Positions 41,594-50,030 are shown, counted from the first letter of the stretch. The stretch: 64,000 nucleotides of DNA from Thermoplasmata archaeon (GCA_027315165.1 DAHUYN010000004.1:79517-143516), one strand, 5' to 3'. Notes: a model not told the origin generated them from the sequence alone. Translations and numbers: made by a program.

Positions 41594-42823
41594 CTACCGG
41601 GCGAAGACCTTCTCGACCTTCTCGAGCGCGTCGAAGAGCCGGACGAGGTCGGTCTGGTCGTTGTAGAGGTACGGGCTCGCCCGAGAGAGCGCCGGGACCC
41701 CGAGCCGGTCCATCAGGGGCTGCGCGCAGTGATGCCCGCTCCGCGTCGCGACGCCTTCGGCATCGAGGAGGCTCGCGACGTCGTGGGGGTGCACGCCCTC
41801 GAGCGAGAACGACAGCACCGCCTCGCGCGCCTCGGGATCCGTCGGACCGTAGATGCGGAGCCGGCCCTCGAACCGTCGCGCGGCCTCGGCGAGGGCGAAC
41901 CGCTGGAGCGCCGCCTCGTGCGAGCGGAGCTCGTCCCAGCCGATCCCCTCGAGGTAATCGAGGGCCCTCGCGAGCGCGTAGGCCCCGCCGGCGTTCGGCG
42001 TGCCGGCCTCGAACCTCGCGGGAGGCTCACGGAAGAGGACGCGGTCCTTGTGGACCTCGCGGATCATCTCGCCGCCCCCCATGTAGGGGCTCATCTTCTT
42101 GAGGAGCTCCGAGCGCCCCCAGAGCACGCCGATCCCCATCGGCCCGAGCGCCTTGTGGCCGGAGAAGGTGAGCAGGTCGGCGCCGAGCTCGCGAACGTCG
42201 ACCTTGCGGTGGGGGACCGACTGCGCGGCGTCGACGATGACGATCGCGCCCGCCGCGTGCGCCCGCTCCGCGACCTCGCGGACCGGGTTCACGGTCCCGA
42301 GGACGTTCGAGACGTGGGTGAGCGTCACGACCTTCGCGCCCGCCCTCAGCGCCTCGTCGTACTGTTCCGTCCGAAGACGCCCCTCGTCATCGATGTCGAT
42401 GAAGTCGAGCTCGAGGCCGAGCCGACCGCGCAGCATCTGCCAGGGAACGATGTTCGAGTGGTGCTCCATCACCGTCGTCACGACACGGTCCCCGCGCGAG
42501 AGGCCGTCGCGGGCGAGGCTCTCGGCAGCGAGGTTGAGACCCTCCGTCGCGCCGCGAAGGAAGACGATCTCCGAGGGGTCGGGGGCGTTGAGGAAGCGGG
42601 CCACGCGCTCGCGCGCCTTCTCGTAGGCCTCCGTCGCCTCTTCGCTCAGCGCGTAGACGCCGCGGTGGACGTTCGCGTTGAGCCGCTCGTAGAACTCGGC
42701 CTCCGCGTCGATGACGACGCGGGGCTTCTGCGACGTGGCGGCGGAGTCGAGATAGACGAACGGGCGGCCGTGGAAGGTTCGCGAGAGGATCGGAAAGTCC
42801 TTCCGGATCCTCCCTACGTCCAT
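41594..42823 (-). CDS. sufS: Cysteine desulfurase SufS
   Basis: This 409-residue PLP enzyme takes sulfur from cysteine as a persulfide. The PLP lysine is in FSGHKALGP, preceded by the Asp of IVDAAQSVPH. The catalytic cysteine is in TRSGHHCAQPLM, the group II (SufS) loop. MEHHSNIVPWQ is the conserved PLP-stacking region. The length is normal. It starts 33 nt after sufC ends, so sufC and sufS are one unit. It is the probable sulfur source for both the SufBCD/SufU pathway and, by inference, the rhodanese-E1-MoaD fusion encoded upstream of sufC on the other strand. Confidence 0.95.
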   Translation of the reverse strand: MDVGRIRKDFPILSRTFHGRPFVYLDSAATSQKPRVVIDAEAEFYERLNANVHRGVYALSEEATEAYEKARERVARFLNAPDPSEIVFLRGATEGLNLAAESLARDGLSRGDRVVTTVMEHHSNIVPWQMLRGRLGLELDFIDIDDEGRLRTEQYDEALRAGAKVVTLTHVSNVLGTVNPVREVAERAHAAGAIVIVDAAQSVPHRKVDVRELGADLLTFSGHKALGPMGIGVLWGRSELLKKMSPYMGGGEMIREVHKDRVLFREPPARFEAGTPNAGGAYALARALDYLEGIGWDELRSHEAALQRFALAEAARRFEGRLRIYGPTDPEAREAVLSFSLEGVHPHDVASLLDAEGVATRSGHHCAQPLMDRLGVPALSRASPYLYNDQTDLVRLFDALEKVEKVFAR

Positions 42824-42856
42824 CTCGGGTGAACCCCGGAGAGGTCCCGACGGGAC

Positions 42857-43630
42857 CTAGGCGCCGGGGGCCTCGGTGACGCCAACCTTCACCCAGTCGT
42901 AACCTTTTGCCTCGAGCTCCTCGGCGAGCTCACGGCCACCGGACATCGCGACGACGCCGTCGACCATGACGTGGACCCGGTCCGCCTGCAGGTAGCGCAG
43001 GATGCGCTGGTAGTGCGTGATCACGAGGATCCCCGCGTCCGGCCGGTGCAGCTTCGCCACCGTCTCTCCGACCGCGCGCACGGCGTCGATGTCGAGCCCC
43101 GAGTCCGGCTCGTCCAGGATCGAGAACGTCGGGTGGATCGTCGCCATCTGGAGGACCTCGACGCGCTTCTTCTCGCCGCCGGAGAACCCCTCGTTGAGCG
43201 AGCGCTTGAGGAGCGACTCGTCCATCCCGAGGTAGTCCAGATGGGTCTTGAGGTCGCGACCGAACCCCTCGGCGTCGGCGTCCTCGGGGGTGTGCCGCTG
43301 CATGTGGGCCGTCCACAGGAACTTCGAGAGCGAGAGCCCCGAGACCTCCTGCGGGTACTGGAAGCCCAGGAACAGTCCGGCGCGGGAGCGCTGGTCGACC
43401 GGGAGCTGGAGCAGGTCCTTGCCGTCGAGGAGCGCCTCCCCCTTCGTCACCTTGTACTTGGGGTGCCCCATCAGCGAGTAGGCGAGCGTGCTCTTCCCGG
43501 ACCCGTTGGGTCCCATCAACACGGTGATCTCGCCCGCGCGGAGGGTCAGATTGACCCCGCGCAGGATCTCCTTGCCGCCGACCTCGACGTGGAGGTCCTT
43601 GACAACGAGCGTGTGCGGCGCCGCGGCCAT
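42857..43630 (-). CDS. sufC: SufC ATPase
   Basis: This 257-residue ABC-type ATPase of the SufBCD complex has Walker A GPNGSGKST near residue 40, the SufC-typical signature GFSGGEKKRVEVLQM, and Walker B FSILDEPDSGLDIDA. TATA box GCTTAAATAAC (minus strand, 43661-43671) is centred about 36 nt upstream. It is divergent from sufR and heads a unit with sufS. SufC drives conformational change of SufB and SufD during cluster building. Confidence 0.95.
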   Translation of the reverse strand: MAAAPHTLVVKDLHVEVGGKEILRGVNLTLRAGEITVLMGPNGSGKSTLAYSLMGHPKYKVTKGEALLDGKDLLQLPVDQRSRAGLFLGFQYPQEVSGLSLSKFLWTAHMQRHTPEDADAEGFGRDLKTHLDYLGMDESLLKRSLNEGFSGGEKKRVEVLQMATIHPTFSILDEPDSGLDIDAVRAVGETVAKLHRPDAGILVITHYQRILRYLQADRVHVMVDGVVAMSGGRELAEELEAKGYDWVKVGVTEAPGA

Positions 43631-43660
43631 CGGTTCTCCTACCGCGTCGTACCGAAGGCG

Positions 43661-43690
43661 TTATTTAAGCATGGCGCGGTGAGTAAACTC
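43661..43690. promoter_or_regulatory. Divergent sufC/sufR promoter with candidate SufR box
   Basis: TTATTTAA at 43661-43668 serves as TATA box in both directions. GTGAGTAAACTC at 43679-43690 contains the inverted repeat GAGT-AA-ACTC and lies directly before the predicted sufR transcription start near 43691. An almost identical 12-mer is at the sufD promoter in the same relative place. Confidence 0.6.
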
Positions 43691-43728
43691 CATCCCGTCT
43701 CCCCGCACGGGCATGGTGAGGAGGGAGC

Positions 43729-44382
43729 GTGAGCGCGTCGGGCCAGGAAGTGCGCCCCGGCGAGGGGACCCGGGGCCGTATCCTCGAGGAGCTCGCCGTC
43801 GCGCCGCGCACGGCCCGCGACCTCTCCAAGAAGCTCGGGATCCAGGAGAGCGCGGCTCGCGGCCACCTCGACCGCTTGGAGGAGCGCGGACTCGTCGTCC
43901 CGACGTTCCGTCGCGAGGGGGTCGGACGGCCCCGCAAGCGCTACCTTCTCACCCCGGAGGCGCTCGAGCTGTTCCCGAAGCGCTACGAGCTGCTGCTCGA
44001 CGCCGTGATGGAGGAGATCCTGGCCGAGCACGGCGAGGCCTCCGCCTCGAAGCTGTTCGCCGATGCGGCCAAGCGGATGGCGCAGGAGATCGCGGCCAAG
44101 GTCCCCCACGGTCCGTCGCGGTCGGAGCGGGCCCGAGCCCTCGTCAAGGCGTTGAACGACCTCGGCTTCCGCTGCACCGTCGAGCAGTCGGAGTCGGGGG
44201 CCCTGAAGATCGTCCGCTCCAACTGCGTCTTCCGGCACAGCGCGCTTCACCACGCCTACCTCGTCTGCGACGTCTTCGACAAGCACCTGACCGAAGGGCT
44301 CCTCGGACAGGTCGGCGTCGACCTCCAGGACTCGATCAGCCGTGGCGGGATGCGGTGCACCCACCTGATCCAGCTTCGGTGA
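43729..44382 (+). CDS. sufR: SufR-like Fe-S responsive transcription regulator
   Basis: This 217-residue protein has an N-terminal winged helix (RILEELAVAPRTARDLSKKLGI, recognition helix ESAARGHLDRLEERGL, wing GVGRPRKRYLLT). The C-terminal domain holds four cysteines: C149, C166, C180 and C210. NCVFRHSALHHAYLVC gives a C-x13-C spacing as in bacterial SufR, where three cysteines bind a [4Fe-4S] or [2Fe-2S] cluster and the holo-protein represses suf genes. Location next to sufC and the shared promoter motif support that role. Start is GTG. The stop overlaps the JAMM gene by GTGA. This regulator also leads the operon of the ubiquitin-like sulfur-transfer genes. Confidence 0.88.
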   Translation: MSASGQEVRPGEGTRGRILEELAVAPRTARDLSKKLGIQESAARGHLDRLEERGLVVPTFRREGVGRPRKRYLLTPEALELFPKRYELLLDAVMEEILAEHGEASASKLFADAAKRMAQEIAAKVPHGPSRSERARALVKALNDLGFRCTVEQSESGALKIVRSNCVFRHSALHHAYLVCDVFDKHLTEGLLGQVGVDLQDSISRGGMRCTHLIQLR

Positions 44383-44864
44383 GCGCACCCCGGCCGCGGG
44401 CCGCGGGCGCGGCGACGGGGCCGGTGGCGGAGCTTCTCGTCCCGGCGTCGCTCGCGACGGCTCTCGTCGACGAGGCCCGTCGGGCGCTTCCCCGAGAGTC
44501 CTGCGGCGTCCTGCTGGGCCGGGGGCCCGACGAGAACGGGCGGCTCCGGCTCACCCGCACCCTCAACCTCCCGAACACGGCTCCGATGTCGGTATCGGGT
44601 CGCTTCACGGCCGCCCCGGAGCCCCTCCGATCGCTCCTCGAGAGCTCTCGGTCGGAGCTCGTCGGCTACTACCACAGCCACGTCACCGGAGCGCCGACGC
44701 CCTCGGGCGACGACCTCAAGGGAGGCTGGCCCGGCCTGGTCGCGGTCCTCGTCGGTCCGACGATCGCGCGGGCGCCGCGCCTCGAGGCGTTCCTGATCGA
44801 GCCGGCCGGCGCGAAGATGCTATGGCGCAGGCTTCGACTGCGGACGCTCGCGGAGGGTCGATGA
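44379..44864 (+). CDS. JAMM/MPN domain metalloprotease
   Basis: This 161-residue protein has a complete JAMM zinc site: Glu40 in PRESCGVLLG, then YYHSHVTGAPTPSGDD with His99, His101, Ser109 and Asp112 (pattern H-x-H-x7-S-x2-D). Archaeal JAMM enzymes remove ubiquitin-like SAMP proteins, and bacterial ones such as Mec release products from MoaD/ThiS-like carriers. It is coupled by GTGA to sufR upstream and by ATGA to the MoaD-E1-rhodanese gene downstream. The most economical reading is that it cuts after the Gly-Gly of that MoaD-like domain, either to mature the fusion or to recycle conjugates. Confidence 0.9.
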   Translation: MSAPRPRAAGAATGPVAELLVPASLATALVDEARRALPRESCGVLLGRGPDENGRLRLTRTLNLPNTAPMSVSGRFTAAPEPLRSLLESSRSELVGYYHSHVTGAPTPSGDDLKGGWPGLVAVLVGPTIARAPRLEAFLIEPAGAKMLWRRLRLRTLAEGR

Positions 44865-46312
44865 CCGGTGCGACCGAGCGGCCTCGAGTCCAGCTCGCGC
44901 TGCCTCGGTCGCTCGCCGACCCCGCTGGCGCCGCCGAGATCGAGGTCGACGCCCTGACCGTCGGGGAGGCGCTCGCCGAGCTCGCTCGGCTTCGGCCGGA
45001 GCTCGCGCCACGCCTCCTCGGTCGCGACGGCCGTCTGCTCTCCGCGGTCGCGGTCTACCTCCGGGGGCAGGATGTCCGGGAGCTCTCGGGCCTGGCGACG
45101 CCGCTCTCGAGCCGGGACCGGCTCGAGCTCGTGCCGGCGCTCTCGGGCGGGGACGGGCCGGCTCCAGAGCCCCGGGCCTTCCGGCCGGAGGAGCTCGCGC
45201 GATACGGTCGACACCTCGTCCTCCCCGAGGTCGGCCCCGAGGGGCAACGGCGGCTCGCCGCCTCTCGGGTCCTGCTCGTCGGGCTCGGGGGCCTCGGAGC
45301 CCCGGCCGCGCTCTACCTGGCCGCCGCGGGCGTCGGCGAGCTCGGGCTCGCCGACTTCGCCGACGTCCAGACCTCGAACCTGCAGCGGCAGGTCCTCTAC
45401 ACGACGGCCGACGTCGGACGACCGAAGGTCGAAGCGGCCGCCGACCGGCTCGCGGCGCTGAATCCGGGGGTCCGGCTCGTGCGGCATCCCGAGCGCCTCG
45501 ACCGGACGAACGCCCTCGAGGTCGTCCGTCGGTACGACGTCGTCCTCGACGGGAGCGACAACTTCCCCACCCGCTACCTCGTCAACGACGCCTGCGTCCT
45601 CGCGGGCGTGCCGGACGTCTTCGGCTCCGTCTACCGGTTCGAGGGGCAGGTGAGCGTCTTCGACGCGCGCCACGGCCCGTGTTATCGCTGCCTCTTTCCG
45701 GAGCCGCCGCCCCCCGACGCGGTGCCGTCGTGCGCGGACGGCGGCGTGCTCGGCGTCCTGCCGGGGCTCGTCGGTCTCCTCCAGGCGACCGAGACGCTCA
45801 AGCTCCTGCTCGGCGTCGGCCGGCCGCTGCGGGGCCGGCTCCTCCTCGTCGACGGTCTCGACCTCGGGTTCCGCGAGCTCGCGCTCACCAAGGCGGCGGA
45901 CTGCCCTGTCTGTTCGGCCGCCCCGACGATCACCGAGCTCATCGACTACGAGGCGTTCTGCGGCGTCGCGGTGGGGGACGACGACGCGGCTGCGGTCGGC
46001 GCCGTCGAGCTCCGCGGGCTTCTCGAGGCCGCGTCCCCGCCGCTCCTGCTCGACGTCCGCTCGCGGGAGGAGTACGACCTCGGGCACCTGCCGCGAGCCC
46101 GCTCCGTTCCTCTCGAGGCGCTCGCCGAGCATCTCGAGGAGCTCGGCCAGGCCGGGTCGGTCGTCACCTACTGCTCGGGCGGCACGCGATCGTCCCAAGC
46201 GTCTCGCCGGCTGCGCGACGTCGGGTTCCGGCGGGTCCGGCGGCTCAGCGGCGGCTTCGAGGGCTGGGTCGAGGCCGGCGGGCCGGTGACGACGGGGCCG
46301 GGCGCGGATTAG
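44861..46312 (+). CDS. MoaD-like / E1 (ThiF-MoeB) / rhodanese fusion protein
   Basis: This 483-residue protein joins three domains. Residues 8-97 are a beta-grasp MoaD/ThiS-like domain ending ELVPALSGG, so its Gly96-Gly97 sits inside the chain. Residues 105-360 are an E1 adenylyltransferase: RYGRHLVLPEVG, nucleotide loop GLGGLG at 141-146, SNLQRQVLY, DNFPTRYLVND, zinc pairs CYRC (274-277) and CPVC (348-351), and the Cys291 region CADGGVLGVLPG. Residues 380-475 are a rhodanese with active Cys438 in YCSGGTRS. E1-rhodanese fusions activate carriers for thiocarboxylate sulfur. Having the carrier on the same chain is unusual. The ATGA overlap with the JAMM gene sets the start. Confidence 0.9.
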   Translation: MTGATERPRVQLALPRSLADPAGAAEIEVDALTVGEALAELARLRPELAPRLLGRDGRLLSAVAVYLRGQDVRELSGLATPLSSRDRLELVPALSGGDGPAPEPRAFRPEELARYGRHLVLPEVGPEGQRRLAASRVLLVGLGGLGAPAALYLAAAGVGELGLADFADVQTSNLQRQVLYTTADVGRPKVEAAADRLAALNPGVRLVRHPERLDRTNALEVVRRYDVVLDGSDNFPTRYLVNDACVLAGVPDVFGSVYRFEGQVSVFDARHGPCYRCLFPEPPPPDAVPSCADGGVLGVLPGLVGLLQATETLKLLLGVGRPLRGRLLLVDGLDLGFRELALTKAADCPVCSAAPTITELIDYEAFCGVAVGDDDAAAVGAVELRGLLEAASPPLLLDVRSREEYDLGHLPRARSVPLEALAEHLEELGQAGSVVTYCSGGTRSSQASRRLRDVGFRRVRRLSGGFEGWVEAGGPVTTGPGAD

Positions 46313-46890
46313 CCGGCGTCGCGTCGCGAGACGGGCGGCGCCGGGCCCGGCAGCTCGACCCCCCAGGAGCGGGCGCGCCTCGAGAGCTCTCTCGCGAAGC
46401 CGGGCGGGTCCCTCGGGGAGACGAACAGCGGGACGCGGCCGACGGTCACGAGGAGGCCGCGCGAGTCCGTGTGGATCGCGTCGAACGGGCCGAGCACGGG
46501 GCTGAAGACGCGGCTTCGCCACCCCCACGTCCCGAACAGGCCGATCGGGCCGAGGTCGCGGAGGTTCGCGAACTCGATGTTGCGCACCTCCTCGAGCCGC
46601 ACCCGCCTCGAGCCGAACAGCCGGAGCGCCGACAGCGTCTCCGCGTCGAGGACGTAGCGCGTCGTGAGGTAGCGAGCGAGGTAGACGAGGAGGATCGCGG
46701 CGAGCAGGAGCGGGACGCCCGGGTAGGCATAGGCGGTCCCCGTGTTGAGGTAGACGAGCAGGCCCACGAGCACGAGGTAGAGGCCGATCACCGCGACGGA
46801 GCGCGGCCCGTAGACGACGTAGCGTCCCTGCTCATCGAGCGGCGGCGCGGACCTCGTCGGCCCGGCCGCCGTCTCCGCTGCGCCCGCCAC
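46309..46890 (-). CDS. Two-helix membrane protein with bacterial PH-like (bPH2) domain
   Basis: This 193-residue protein has two adjacent membrane helices at about residues 33-52 and 55-72 (VAVIGLYLVLVGLLVYL, PGVPLLLAAILLVYLARYL). A soluble beta-rich domain follows in which TRYVLDAETLSALRLFGSRRVRLEEVRNIE is the classic start of a bPH2 (YdbS-like) domain. A Pro/Arg-rich C-terminus ends the protein. The stop overlaps that of the convergent fusion gene by 4 nt. The domain probably faces the cytoplasm; function unknown. Confidence 0.7.
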   Translation of the reverse strand: MAGAAETAAGPTRSAPPLDEQGRYVVYGPRSVAVIGLYLVLVGLLVYLNTGTAYAYPGVPLLLAAILLVYLARYLTTRYVLDAETLSALRLFGSRRVRLEEVRNIEFANLRDLGPIGLFGTWGWRSRVFSPVLGPFDAIHTDSRGLLVTVGRVPLFVSPRDPPGFARELSRRARSWGVELPGPAPPVSRRDAG

Positions 46891-46986
46891 GGGCTCCCCA
46901 CCGGCCGAGGTCGGGAAAAGGGTTGCCGCCCGCGGCCCGGAGCGCGGGGGCTCCGGGCCCGGCGGGCCGGTCGGATCGGTCCCGAC

Positions 46987-49900
46987 CTACGTGAACGTCA
47001 CCGCGGCGCTGAGCGGCGAGCTCGCGACCAGGAACGAGCCGTAGGTGGGGCTCGCGGTGTACCCGGTCACGGGCTGCACGTAGAAGTGGAGGGTCCCGGC
47101 CGCGACCGCGAAGACGAGGGAGCTGCCGGCGCTCCACTCCAACGCGGAGCTCGAGCCCCACACCTTCACCGACCACATCGTGCCCGACGGGAGACCCGTC
47201 TCCGAGAACGTCAGAGGCACGTAGCCCGAGGCCACCGAGAACCCGATCAGGACGAGGGTCGACGCGCCCGAGACGGTGAACGACCCCGTCGACGAGGCGG
47301 ACCAGCCGGTCGGCGCCGAGACCGTGTAGTTGTACGAGCCGCTCGGCAGCCAGACATAGTAGACGGCGACGGAGGCCGGGAGGTCGTCGAGGAGGGTCCC
47401 CGAGCTATCGGTGATCTGGGCGCCCCAGGTGAGGCCGTTCGGCAGGTGGACGCCCGCGACCGTCACGAGGTAGATCGAGTACGGCAGCAGCGGCGCGTTG
47501 TCCCCGCCGGGGTAGAGGTAGCTCGCGTAGTAGTACGACGGACCGTAGATGTAGACCAAGAGCGTCGAGGCCGCCTCGGTGTAGGGGAGCTTGCCGTAGG
47601 GGTTGTTGGCGCCGTTGTACGGGTTGAAGGCGAGCCCGTAGTCCCACCAGAAGTTGCCGCCCTGCGTGGTGGTGCCGAGGATGCTCCCGGTGAGCGGGAC
47701 GAGCGGGAAGCCCGCGGCGTAGTGCACCATCGACGCCGCCTGCGGGTGGATGTTGAACGCGTCCGTGAAGAACTCCGGGGAACCCGAGTAGAGGTTCAGC
47801 GGCAACAGCCACGCCGTCGTCGGGGTGTCGAAGTAGTTGTTGTAGACGAGGTCGTTGTTCTCGGCCAGCTCGAGCCCGAGCCCCGAGGCTCCGGGCATCA
47901 GGGCGAGCGTCGACGAGGGGGCCGTGGCCTCGAGGAAGGTGTTCCCCCAGACCGTGTTGTTCCCACCGCCGACGTTCAGGGCCCCGAAGTAGCTCCCTCC
48001 GCTGAACATCAGGAGTCCCTGGCCCTCGCTGCCGAAGACGTTCGAGGCGACGAGGTTGTGCCCGCCCTCGTAGAAGATCACGCTGAACGTGTCGAAGACG
48101 GCCGGGTAGTAGGCGGTGGCCCCGAACCAGCCGGAGATGTTCGACGCGCCGACGACCGACAGGTGGGTGACGTTCCAGAACCAGTACTGCAGGTCGTTCG
48201 TCGCCGGGAGGTAGGCGCCGGGGTACTGGAAGGTGTTCGTCGACGTCGCGAACGACGGGGGCTGGTAGAACTCCGTCGACGCCGAGGTGCCGTAGAAGAA
48301 GACGGCCGGGTACACCGGGAAGGTGTAGTCGTTGTAGAGGCCGAACTCCGAGCCGATCGTCCCGTACTGGTTGTTGACGATCACGTACGGGCTCGAGGGC
48401 GTACCCGACCCGGAGGACGACAGCGCGGCCACCTGCGCGTTCGAGAACGCCCAGAGAGGCGTGTAGACACCGTAGGCCCGGTTCGGGGTGAGCGAGTAGG
48501 AGACGGTGACCGGGCCATGCACGTGGAGCGTGCGGGTCACCGGGGCGTAGTCGGAGAGCTCGGTCTCGAGCGTGTAGTTCCCGGGGATGAGGTAGACCGT
48601 GTGCGTCTCGAGCTCCGGCGCGACGGCGAGCTCCGAGACCGTGAGGTTCGAGGACCAGCCGGTGGCCGGCGAGAAGACGTTGAACGCGTTCGTCGGGACG
48701 ACGTGGAGGGTCACAGGGTAGGAGCCCTTGGGGGCGCCGGCGTTCCAGAGGCCCGTCAGGATCGAGGGGCCCGTCGTCATCGTCCCGTAGGTGGTGATCC
48801 CGGGAGCCGGTACGCCCGAGGGGGCGTCGTTCCAGGCGATGTTCGCGCCCGTCACCGTCTCGCCCGTCTCGCCGCCGTAGCTGTAGGCCGACGGGACCGC
48901 GGCGTAGTGGGTCCCCGTCCAGTAGCCGAGCCCGAGCGTCGCGTCGGCCGCGAAGAGGGTCGATTGGCTTCCGCCGCCGGGGCCTCCGAAGATCAGCTCG
49001 TAGTCGTCGGTGAGGCCGAGGGGGTTGTAGCTGAGCCCGTTCGCGGTGTAGTTCGCCGGCTGGGTGAGAGGCGCGCCGCCCGCGGCGATCGAGTTGAAGA
49101 TGACCTCGTCATACGGCGCCGCGAAGTTCTCGGACGGGTTCGTGGGGCTCGAGAGGGTCGTCGCGAAGTGCACCGAGTCCCGGCCGTTCACGAGCGTCGA
49201 GTTGAGGTAGAGCCTCAGGTTGAACGGATAGGTGACCGCGAACGGCACGATGACCTCGGCGTAGTAGAACGTCGTGCCGACCTGGACGCCGTGGGGCCCG
49301 TGTTGGTAGAAGACGTTCGAGGAGAGGGCGCCGCCGGAGAAGTTCCAGACGTTCGTGATGAGGACCAGGAGTCCCGAGTCGGGGTAGAACTCGACGACGT
49401 TCTGCGTCCAGAACGAGTAGCCCGGGGTCCCGAAGAGCGTCACGTTCGTGACGACGGCGTTCAGCTGGATCCCGTAGCTGTCGGGGGAGGATTGGAAGAG
49501 GTCGGCGGCACGGATGCCCGTCGCGTTCGCATTCACCGTGGCGACGAGGCGGGTCGTGTTGAGGACCGTCCCGACGACGGAGCCGTGGGGGCCCGCGCTG
49601 AGCCCGTAGTAGGCGAGCCCCATCGGGGCGGGGCTCCCCGTGTAGAGGGGCGAGACGACCCCCGCCTGGCGCGCGACGGAAAGCTGCTGGGCCGTCGCCG
49701 AGGGACGCGGAGGCAGGACGACATTGGGCTTGATCCCCTGGGCGTGCGCCGCGGCGAACGCCGCGCTCGCCATCGCCGAGGCGGCGTTCGAGCTCGTCGC
49801 GGTCGTCGGGGCCACGGCCGAGACCGACGGGGCGGCGCTCGCGACGGACGACGTCGCCGGCGAGGCCGCGAGCGAGGCGATCGCGGTGTGAGGGCCCTGA

Positions 49901-49995
49901 GCGCCTCCCGCGGTCGCAAGGACCGCGAAGGCTCCGAGGGTCAGGATCGCCGCGAGCAGTATCGATCCAAGAGACTTTCGTGTGCGTGCGAACAT
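46987..49995 (-). CDS. Thermopsin family (A5) surface protein, very long
   Basis: This 1002-residue protein begins MFARTRKSLGSILLAAILT, a signal peptide, then a 90-residue Ala/Ser/Thr-rich linker. The thermopsin domain starts at PMGLAYYGLS (124-133) and includes DSYGIQLNAVVTNVTLFG, YSFWTQNVVEFYP and ITNVWNFSGG, all typical of the family. The middle and C-terminal parts add Asn-rich beta-helix-like segments and two or more beta modules, including the Thermoplasmata-type FSETGLPSGTMWSV. No C-terminal membrane helix is evident. Thermopsins are acid proteases; many large homologues may be structural. TATA box GATTATCTT on the minus strand is about 31 nt upstream of the chosen ATG. Confidence 0.82.
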   Translation of the reverse strand: MFARTRKSLGSILLAAILTLGAFAVLATAGGAQGPHTAIASLAASPATSSVASAAPSVSAVAPTTATSSNAASAMASAAFAAAHAQGIKPNVVLPPRPSATAQQLSVARQAGVVSPLYTGSPAPMGLAYYGLSAGPHGSVVGTVLNTTRLVATVNANATGIRAADLFQSSPDSYGIQLNAVVTNVTLFGTPGYSFWTQNVVEFYPDSGLLVLITNVWNFSGGALSSNVFYQHGPHGVQVGTTFYYAEVIVPFAVTYPFNLRLYLNSTLVNGRDSVHFATTLSSPTNPSENFAAPYDEVIFNSIAAGGAPLTQPANYTANGLSYNPLGLTDDYELIFGGPGGGSQSTLFAADATLGLGYWTGTHYAAVPSAYSYGGETGETVTGANIAWNDAPSGVPAPGITTYGTMTTGPSILTGLWNAGAPKGSYPVTLHVVPTNAFNVFSPATGWSSNLTVSELAVAPELETHTVYLIPGNYTLETELSDYAPVTRTLHVHGPVTVSYSLTPNRAYGVYTPLWAFSNAQVAALSSSGSGTPSSPYVIVNNQYGTIGSEFGLYNDYTFPVYPAVFFYGTSASTEFYQPPSFATSTNTFQYPGAYLPATNDLQYWFWNVTHLSVVGASNISGWFGATAYYPAVFDTFSVIFYEGGHNLVASNVFGSEGQGLLMFSGGSYFGALNVGGGNNTVWGNTFLEATAPSSTLALMPGASGLGLELAENNDLVYNNYFDTPTTAWLLPLNLYSGSPEFFTDAFNIHPQAASMVHYAAGFPLVPLTGSILGTTTQGGNFWWDYGLAFNPYNGANNPYGKLPYTEAASTLLVYIYGPSYYYASYLYPGGDNAPLLPYSIYLVTVAGVHLPNGLTWGAQITDSSGTLLDDLPASVAVYYVWLPSGSYNYTVSAPTGWSASSTGSFTVSGASTLVLIGFSVASGYVPLTFSETGLPSGTMWSVKVWGSSSALEWSAGSSLVFAVAAGTLHFYVQPVTGYTASPTYGSFLVASSPLSAAVTFT

Positions 49996-50019
49996 GGGCG
50001 TGGGCCCGCCACGCCCTTG

Positions 50020-50030
50020 GGGAAGATAAT
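50020..50030 (-). promoter_or_regulatory. TATA-box promoter of the thermopsin-like gene
   Basis: AGATAATCACT on the plus strand gives AGTGATTATCT on the minus strand, about 31 nt before the ATG at 49995. It is the only AT-rich stretch in the 213-nt gap between this gene and the RLI gene. The rest of the gap shows nothing I can name. Confidence 0.55.
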
